Below are positions 57,308-64,000 of a stretch of 64,000 nt of DNA, one piece after another. The notes beneath the pieces were generated by a model. The model was not told the origin of the DNA. It ran no database searches and worked only from the letters and a program-made list of their open reading frames with translations. The position numbers and the translations under genes are program-made. Origin of the DNA: Elephas maximus indicus (lineage: Eukaryota; Chordata; Mammalia; Proboscidea; Elephantidae); the NCBI RefSeq assembly GCF_024166365.1, contig NC_064822.1, forward strand, positions 103,474,823 to 103,538,822. The letters are read 5' to 3'. The number at the start of each line of letters is the position of its first letter. Position 1 is the first letter of the stretch.

Positions 57308-60300
57308 TTATAATAGTGGTCTTACACAATATTTGTCCTTTTGCCTCTGACTGATTTCGCTCAGCATAATGCCTTCCAGGTTTTTCCATGTTATGAAATG
57401 TTTCACAGATTCGTCACTGTTCTTTATCGATGCGTAGTATTCCATTGTGTGAATATACCACAATTTATTTACCCATTCATCCGTTGACGGACACCTTGGT
57501 TGCTTCCAGCTTTTTGCTATTGTAAATAGAGCTGCGATAAACGTGGGTGTGCATATCTCTGTTTGTGTAAAGGCTCTTGTATCTCTAGGGTATATTCCGA
57601 GGAGTGGGATTTCTGGGTTGTATGGTAGTTCTATTTCTAACTGTTTAAGATAACGCCAGATAGATTTCCAAAGTGGTTGTACCATTTTACATTCCCACCA
57701 GCAGTGTATAAGAGTTCCAATCTCTCCGCAGCCTCTCCAACATTTATTATTTTGTGTTTTTTGGATTAATGCCAGCCTTGTTGGAGTGAGATGGAATCTC
57801 ATCGTAGTTTTAATTTGCATTTCTCTAATGGCTAATGATCGAGAGCATTTTCTCATGTATCTGTTAGCTGCCTGAATATCTTCTTTAGTGAAATGTGTGT
57901 TCATATCCTTTGCCCACTTCTTGATTGGGTTGTTTGTCTTTTTGTGGTTGAGTTTTGACAGAATCACGTAGATTTTAGAGATCAGGCGCTGGTCTGAGAT
58001 GTCATAGCTGAAAATTCTTTCCCAGTCTGTAGGTGGTCTTTTTACTCTTTTGGTGAAGTCTTTAGATGAGCATAGGTGTTTGATTTTTAGGAGCTCCGAG
58101 TTATCTGGTTTCTCTTCATCATTTTTGGTAATGTTTTGTATTCTGTTTATGCCTTGTATTAGAGCTCCTAGGTTGTCCCTATTTTTTCTTCCATGATCTT
58201 TATCGTTTTAGTCTTTATGTTTAGGTCTTTGATCCACTTGGAGTTAGTTTTTGTGCATGGTGTGAGGTATGGGTCCTGTTTCATTCTTTTGCAAATGGAT
58301 ATCCAGTTATGCCAGCAGCATTTGTTAAAAAGACTATCTTTTCCCCAACTAACTGACACTGGTCCTTTGTCAAATATCAGCTGCTCATACGTGGATGGAT
58401 TTATATCTGGGTTCTCAATTCTATTCCATTGGTCTATGTGCCTGTTGTTGTACCAGTCCCAGGCTGTTTTGACTACTGTGGCTGTATAATAGGTTCTGAA
58501 ATCAGGTAGATTGAGGCCTCCCACTTTCTTCTTCTTTTTCGGTAATGCTTTGCTTATCTGGGGCTTCTTTCCCTTCCATATGAAATTGGTGATTTGTTTC
58601 TCTATTCCCTTAAAACAGGACATTGGAATTTGGATCGGAAGTGCGTTATATGTATAGATGGCTTTTGGTAGAATAGACATTTTTACTATGTTAAGTCTTC
58701 CTATCCATGAGCAAGGTATGTTTTTCCACTTAAGTATGTCCTTTTGAATTTCTTGTAGTAGAGCTTTGTAGTTTTCTTTGTATAGGTCTTTTACATCCTT
58801 GGTAAGATTTATTCCTAAGTATCTTATCTTCTTGGGGGCTACTGTGAATGGTATTGATTTGGTTATTTCCTCTTCGGTGTTCTTTTTGTTGATGTAGAGG
58901 AATCCAAGTGATTTTTGTATGTTTATTTTATAACCTGAGACTCTGCCAAACTCTTCTATTAGTTTCAGTAGTTTTCTGGAGGATTCCTTAGGGTTTTCTG
59001 TGTATAAGATCATGTCATCTGCAAATAGTGATAACTTTACTTCCTCCTTGCCAATCCGGATACCCTTCATTTCTTTGTCTAGCCTAATTGCCCTGGCTAG
59101 GACTTCAAGCACGATGTTGAATAAGAGTGGTGATAAAGGGCATCCTTGTCTGGTTCCCGTTCTCAAGGGAAATGCTTTCAGGTTCTCTCCATTTAGAGTG
59201 ATATTGGCTTTTGGCTTTGCATAGATGCCCTTTATTATGTTGAGGAATTTTCCTTCAATTCCTATTTTGGTAAGAGTTTTTGTCATAAATGGGTGTTGGA
59301 CTTTGTCAAATGCTTTTTCTGCATCAATTGATAAGATCATGTGGTTTTTATCTTTTGTTTTATTTATGTGATGGCTTACATTAATGTTTTTTCTGATATT
59401 AAACCAGCCTTGCATAAAAAAACTGGTATAAATCCCACTTGATCATGGTGAATTATTTTTTTGATGTGTTGTTGGATTCTATTGGCTAGAATTTTGTTGA
59501 GGATTTTTGCATCTATGTTCATGAGGGATATAGGTCTATAATTTTCTTTTTTTGTAATGTCTTTACCTGGTTTTGGTATCAGGGAGATGGTGGCTTCATA
59601 GAATGAGTTGGGTAGTGTTCCGTCATTTTCTATGCTTTGAAGTACCTTCAGTAGTAGTGGTGTTAACTCCTCTCTGAACGTTTGGTAGAACTCTGCAGTG
59701 AAGCCGTCCGGGCCAGGGTTTTTTTTATTGGAAGTTTTTTGATTACTGTTTCAATCTCTTTTTTTGTTATGGGCCTATTTAGTTGTTCTACTTCTGAATG
59801 TGTTAGTTTAGGTAGGTAGTGTTTTTCCAAGAATTCATCCATTTCTTCTAGGTTTTCAAATTTGTTAGAGTACAATTTTTCGTAGTAATCTGAAATGATT
59901 CTTTTAATTTCATTTGGTTCTGTTGTGATGTGGTCCTTCTCGTTTCTTATTCAGGTTATTTGTTTCCTTTCCTGTATTTCTTTAGTCAGTCTAGCCAATG
60001 GTTTATCAATTTTGTTAATTTTTTCAAAGAACCAGCTTTTGGCTTTGTTAATTCTTTCGATTGTTTTTCTGTTCTCTAATTCATTTAGTTCAGCTCGAAT
60101 TTTTATTATTTGTTTTCTTCTGGTGCCTGATGGGTTCTTTTGTTGCTCACTTTCTATTTGTTCAAGTTGTAGGGACAGTTCTCTGATTCTGGCTCTTTCT
60201 TCTTTTTGTATGTGTGCATTTATCGATATAAATTGGCCTCTGAGCACTGCTTTTGCTGTGTCCCAGAGGTTTTGATAGGAAGTATTTTCATTCTCGTTGC

Positions 60301-61126
60301 ATTCTATGAATTTCCTTATTCCTTCCTTGATGTCTTCTATAACCCAGTCTTTTTTCAGGAGGGTATTGTTCATTTTCCAAGTATTTGATTTCTTTTCCCT
60401 AGTTTTTCTATTATTGATTTCTAGTTTTATTGCCTTGTGGTCTGAGAAGATGCTTTGTAATATTTCGATGTTTTGGACTCTGCAAAGGTTTGTTTTATGA
60501 CCTAATATGTGGTCTATTCTAGAGAATGTTCCATGTGCGCTAGAAAAAAAAGTATACTTTGCAGCAGTTGGGTGGAGAGTTCTGTATAAGTCAATGAGGT
60601 CAAGTTGGTTGATTGTTGTAAGTAGGTCTTCCGTGTCTCTATTGAGCTTCTTACTGGATGTCCTGTCCTTCTCCGAAAGTGGTGTGTTGAAGTCTCCTAC
60701 TATAATTGTGGAGGTGTCTATCTCACTTTTCAATTCTGTTAAAATTTGATTCATGTATCTTGCAGCCCTGTCATTGGGTGCATAAATATTTAATATGGTT
60801 ATGTCTTCCTGATCAACTGTCCCTTTTATCATTATGTAGTGTCCTTCTTTATCCTTTGTGGTGGATTTAAGTCTAAAGTCTATTTTGTCAGAAATTAATA
60901 TTGCTACTCCTCTTCTTTTTTGCTTATTGTTTGCTTGATATATTTTTTTCCATCCTTTGAGTTGTAGTTTGTTTGTGTCTCTAAGTCTAAGGTGTGTCTC
61001 TTGTAGGCAGCATATAGATGGATCGTGTTTCTTTATCCAGTCCGTGACTCTCTGTCTCTTTATTGGTGCATTTAGTCCATTTACATTCAGGGTAATTATA
61101 GATAAGTAAGTTTTTAGTGCTGTCAT
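57308..61126 (-). pseudogene. L1-F ORF2 (endonuclease-reverse transcriptase), lightly broken
   Basis: Starts MTALKTYLSIITLNVNGLNA at 61126. Endonuclease motifs: LNVNGLN, LQETHLRLRD, VGDFNTPLSEKD, SDHKAIKLEI. The first open segment ends at 59951 with KQIT followed by TGA (glutamine in related copies). Open pieces then run 59875-59663, 59415-58168 ([40 protein letters not shown]) and 57967-57308 (C-terminal cysteine motif [18 protein letters not shown]). The frame changes near 59720, 59420 and 58165, so at least one stop and three frameshifts separate it from function. All catalytic boxes remain legible, so decay is recent. Confidence 0.93.
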
Positions 61127-61401
61127 TTTGATGCCTTTTCATGTGTGTTGTTGGCCATTTCATTTTTCCACATACTTTTTTGTGCTGAGACGTTTTTCTT
61201 AGTAAATTGTGAGATCCTCATTTTCATAGTGCTTGACTTTATGTTAGTTGAGTCGTTATGTTTTTCTTGGCTTTTATCTTGAGTTATGGAGTTGTTATAC
61301 CTCTTTGTGGTTACCTTATTATTTACCCCTATTTTTCTAAGTAAAAACCTAACTTGTAACGTTCTATATCGCCTTGTATCACTCTCCATCTGGCAGTTCA
61401 A
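61123..61401 (-). other. Short open frame (92 codons) in the L1-F inter-ORF spacer
   Basis: A basic, low-complexity open frame whose TGA overlaps the ORF2 start codon as ATGA. The matching frame in L1-A closes about 60 nt upstream of ORF2, so conservation is not supported. It may be a chance frame or a reinitiation device. Confidence 0.25.
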
Positions 61402-61591
61402 TGCCTCCTGTATTTAGTCCCTCTTTTTGATTATTGTGATCTTTTACCTATTGACTTCCATGATTCCCTGTTATGTGTATTTATTTATTTATTTTTAATT
61501 AATCTTAATTTGTTTGTTTTTGTGATTTCCATATTTGAGTTGATATCAGGACGTTCTGTTTTGTGACCTTGTATTGTGCTGGTACCTGATA

Positions 61592-62611
61592 TTATTGGTT
61601 TTCAGACCAAACAATATCCTTTAGTATTTCTTGTAGCTTTGGTTTGGTTTTTGCAAATTCTCTAAACTTGTGTTTATCTGTAAATATCTTAATTTTGCCT
61701 TCATATTTCAGAGAGAGTTTTGCTGGATATATGATCCTTGGCTGGCAGTTTTTCTCCTTCAGTGTTCTGTATATGTCGTCCCATTCCCTTCTTGTCTGCA
61801 TGGTTTCTGCTGAGTAGTCTGAACTTATTCTTATTGATTCTCCCTTGAAGGAAACCTTTCTTTTCTCCCTGGCTGCTTTTAAAATTTTCTGTTTATCTTT
61901 GGTTTTGGTGAGTTTGATGATAATATGTCTTGGTGTTTTTCTTTTTGGATCAATCTTAAATGGGGTTCGATGAGCATCTTGGATAGCTATCCTTTCGTCT
62001 TTCATGATGTCAGGGAAGTTTTGTGTCAGGAGTTCTTCAACTATTTTCTCTGTGTTTTCTGTCCCCCCTCCCTGTTCTTGGACTCCGATCACACGCAAGT
62101 TATCCTTCTTGATAGAATCCCACATGATTCTTAGGGTTTCTTCATTTTTTTTAATTCTTTTATCTGATTTTTTTTCAGCTATGTTGGTGTTGATTCCCTG
62201 GTCCTCCAGATGTCCCATTCTGCATTCTAATTGCTGGAGTCTGCTCCTCTGACTTCCTATTGCATTGTCTAATTCTGTAATTTTATTGTTAATCTTTTGG
62301 ATTTCTACATGCTGTCTCTCTATGGATTCTTGCAACTTATTAATTTTTCCACTATGTTCTTGAATAATCTTTTTGAGTTCTTCTACTGTTTTATCAGTGT
62401 GTTCCTTGGCTTTTTCTGCAGTTTGCCTTATTTTGTTTGTGATGTCTTGAAGCATTCTGTAAATTAGTTTTTTATATTCTGTATCTGATAATTCCAGGAT
62501 TGTATCTTCATTTGGGAAAGATTTTGATTCTTTTGTTTGGGGAGTTGTAGAAGCTGTCATGGTCTGCTTCTTTATGTGGTTTGATATGGACTGCTGTCTC
62601 TGAGCCATCAC
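61592..62611 (-). CDS. L1-F ORF1 protein, intact (339 codons)
   Basis: L1 RNA-binding protein and nucleic-acid chaperone that packages L1 RNA in cytoplasmic particles. The coiled coil spans about 60-165 (KTVEELKKIIQEH, LQESIERQHVEIQKINNKI, RLQQLECRMGHLED). The RRM-like domain begins at 171 (NLRVIGVQEQ) and includes RHIIIKLTKTKDKQKILKAA (228-247). The C-terminal domain has SAETMQTRREW (267-277) and ends before KDIVWSENQ. Length equals that of typical mammalian ORF1p and no break is seen. There are two adjacent Met codons; the second (MAQRQQ) aligns with the ATGGCTCAG start in L1-A. Expression would need the L1 promoter in the 5' UTR. Confidence 0.92.
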   Translation of the reverse strand: MMAQRQQSISNHIKKQTMTASTTPQTKESKSFPNEDTILELSDTEYKKLIYRMLQDITNKIRQTAEKAKEHTDKTVEELKKIIQEHSGKINKLQESIERQHVEIQKINNKITELDNAIGSQRSRLQQLECRMGHLEDQGINTNIAEKKSDKRIKKNEETLRIMWDSIKKDNLRVIGVQEQGGGTENTEKIVEELLTQNFPDIMKDERIAIQDAHRTPFKIDPKRKTPRHIIIKLTKTKDKQKILKAAREKRKVSFKGESIRISSDYSAETMQTRREWDDIYRTLKEKNCQPRIIYPAKLSLKYEGKIKIFTDKHKFREFAKTKPKLQEILKDIVWSENQ

Positions 62612-62699
62612 TGGGAAACTAGTTTTTCCAGAAAATCCGCTAAAAAAAATGCAGTCAGATCCCTATCAGAATTCTCCCTCTGGCTCAGGCTATTTGGAT

Positions 62700-63678
62700 G
62701 TTAATGAAGCCGCCTGGGGAGGGTGGGGGAGGGAATAGAGAGATAAGAGAGTAGCACCTCAGAATATAGCCAGAGTTGCTTGTCTTGCTTGGAATGACTA
62801 TTATATCTGAGATTTCCGCGGGGCACGTCGCCTATGTGTGCTGGCTGTGTGGAGATTGCCCCCGGGGGGTCTGGCCCACTGGAGTCACGGTCAGATCCTC
62901 CGCTGTCAGCCCCACGCCCAAGGTTAAGGTTCCCCTACTGGGACGGTGCACTCCCGACTCCAAAATCAGTCGCTGCCCCTCGGGGACTCCCCGTCCCGCC
63001 AGCCGCGTCACCGCGCCGCCTCCGCGAACCAGCTGGGCTCCCCCCTGGGTCGGCTCAGGAGAGCGGACCAGCTCCCCGCGCCTGAGCCGTGACCGCGCAT
63101 CCTGGCTGGGACTTCGCTCTTCCCGCTCCAAGACCAGTCACTGTCTCCCGGGGACTTCTCCCACCGGCTGCGCCACCACGCCACCTGCGCGAACCGGCTG
63201 GGCCCCCCCCGGGGTCAGTTCAGGGGGGTGGAGCAGCTCCCCGCACCCGCTCCCCTCCTAAATCCCGGCGGGACGGCTCCCCGTCTGGGTCGCTGCTCTC
63301 CCTGCTCCAAGACCAGTCACTGCCCCCCGGGGACTTCTCCCACCGGCTGCGCCGCCACGCCACCTGCGCGAACCGGCTGGGCCCCCTCCCGGAATGAGTT
63401 CGGGGGCTAGGGCTGGGCCCCTTGTCTGTGCCGTCTGCGCCCCTGGGCTCTGCCCCAAATCGGGCACTGAAGGTCACCTGACTGGTACGCTGGCTCCAGG
63501 CTCTGAAAACAATTGCTGCCTCCCCGTATTTGTTCGTTCTCCGTCTCTAAATCTTTGTTTTTTGTTCAGAGTTCGTAGATTGTTATGTATGTGATCGATT
63601 CACTTGTTTTTCCGAGTCTTTGTTGCAAGAGGGATCCGCAGTAGCATCCACCTAGTCCTCCATCTTGGCCCCGCCTCC
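62700..63678 (-). promoter_or_regulatory. L1-F 5' UTR/promoter with tandem GC-rich monomers
   Basis: A CpG-rich block of about 0.9 kb. Repeating units start at about 62956, 63125 and 63304 (gctccaagaccagtcactg and gcgaaccggctgggc in each), spacing 169 and 179 bp. A weaker fourth unit starts near 63493. Such 5' UTR monomers act as promoters in mouse L1; that role here is inferred. GC-rich open frames in it are not genes. Confidence 0.85.
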
Positions 63679-63693
63679 TGCTCTTAAGCTTTT

Positions 63694-63890
63694 AAAACAC
63701 GAGACACAACTCACCAAAGTAGGATGCAGAGCTTTGTCTTTATGAGATATGTTGGGGCAATTGAGACAGATGTCCACTGAGTCTATGGTCCTTCACCTCT
63801 GAGCCTAGGAACTTCCTCCAGCAAGGTGTGAAGTCATAACTTTTAAATGCTTATCAGTGTGCTATCTTTAATATAATATTCGTCAAGCGT
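63694..63890 (-). mobile_element. L1-E1, third part
   Basis: Resumes the older L1 3' UTR (aaacacgagacacaactcac, atctatggtccttcacctct) and fades out near 63890, where its 5' truncation probably lies. The last 110 bp of the window is unassigned AT-rich DNA. Confidence 0.8.
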
Positions 63891-64000
63891 ATATTTTTAA
63901 TAATGGTTGCTTCCCTTTTTGCTACTTCTACTCATATTTGTATACATTTTACCACATTAAAAATTATGGGTCATTTTGGCACCTGCTCAGTATTCAATTT

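Larger units (their letters stand above)
56303..63678 (-). mobile_element. Full-length L1 LINE (L1-F), 7376 bp, nested in L1-E1
   Basis: The poly-T/3' end is at left; the 5' end (antisense of ggaggcggggccaagatgga) is at right. A perfect 15 bp duplication tgctcttaagctttt at 56288-56302 and 63679-63693 delimits it. The order on the - strand is: GC-rich 5' UTR with monomer repeats (63678-62612), intact ORF1 (62611-61592), 465 bp spacer, ORF2 with several breaks (61126-57308), 3' UTR. It is the youngest-looking L1 in the window, yet ORF2 damage means it is not autonomous. Confidence 0.97.

Noticed and set aside
62776-63477. GC-rich open frames of 80-161 codons on both strands near 63 kb
   Set aside because: They lie in the CpG-rich, repetitive L1 5' UTR; high GC suppresses stop codons. 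Composition is proline/arginine/serine-rich with no domain.
1-64000. CRISPR arrays, bacterial operons, riboswitches, tRNA or rRNA genes
   Set aside because: None seen. The only tRNA-like sequences are the A/B-box remnants in AfroSINE heads, and the repeat content is clearly mammalian.

Overview
This is nuclear DNA from a placental mammal, almost certainly an afrotherian and most likely an elephant-lineage proboscidean. The evidence is the repeat content. There are about twenty tRNA-derived SINEs of the AfroSINE type, with heads reading gccctggtggtgcagtgg and tails reading ccaaacccattgcc. There are six RTE-clade (BovB-like, RTE1_LA-type) LINEs ending in cggcacctaacaacaac, plus an L1 lineage with the same character. 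Gene order supports this too: exons of C12orf54 are followed by an OR8S1-like olfactory receptor, as on human 12q13 (recalled from memory, not searched).

Layout. 1-823: 3' part of an RTE LINE cut by the window edge. 1386-6644: the last four coding exons of C12orf54 on the + strand, with phases that join cleanly. 7959-17355: a full-length decayed L1 carrying a nested RTE (10449-12272). 18434-20323: AfroSINE, RTE, AfroSINE. 21333-22838: two SINEs and a 5'-truncated L1. 23650-26090: a processed, broken GLUD1 retrocopy. 26101-27568: an L1 3' end. 29063-29966: a short inverted repeat. 29997-42200: decayed ERV-L-type retroviral sequence on the - strand, interrupted by a full-length RTE (+), a truncated RTE (-), SINEs and an L1. 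42215-50370: SINE and RTE fragments, an ancient mammalian repeat and old L1. 52761-53696: an intact single-exon olfactory receptor. 55090-63890: a three-level L1 nest containing a full-length 7.4 kb L1 on the - strand with an intact ORF1 and a GC-rich repetitive 5' UTR.

Only C12orf54 (partial) and the olfactory receptor look like host protein-coding genes. L1 ORF1 is the only open LINE gene of full length.

I found no undescribed gene system. The most unusual signal is structural: three places where a local segment has been copied nearby in inverted orientation. (1) A full-length RTE (33310-36738) has acquired the 5' junction and host flank of a separate inverted RTE 3-6 kb away. (2) About 290 bp of the GLUD1 retrocopy sits in reverse inside the neighbouring L1. 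(3) A roughly 125 bp inverted pair lies around 29.1 and 29.9 kb. The first two read best as template switching or ectopic gene conversion between nearby DNA, not as retrotransposition.
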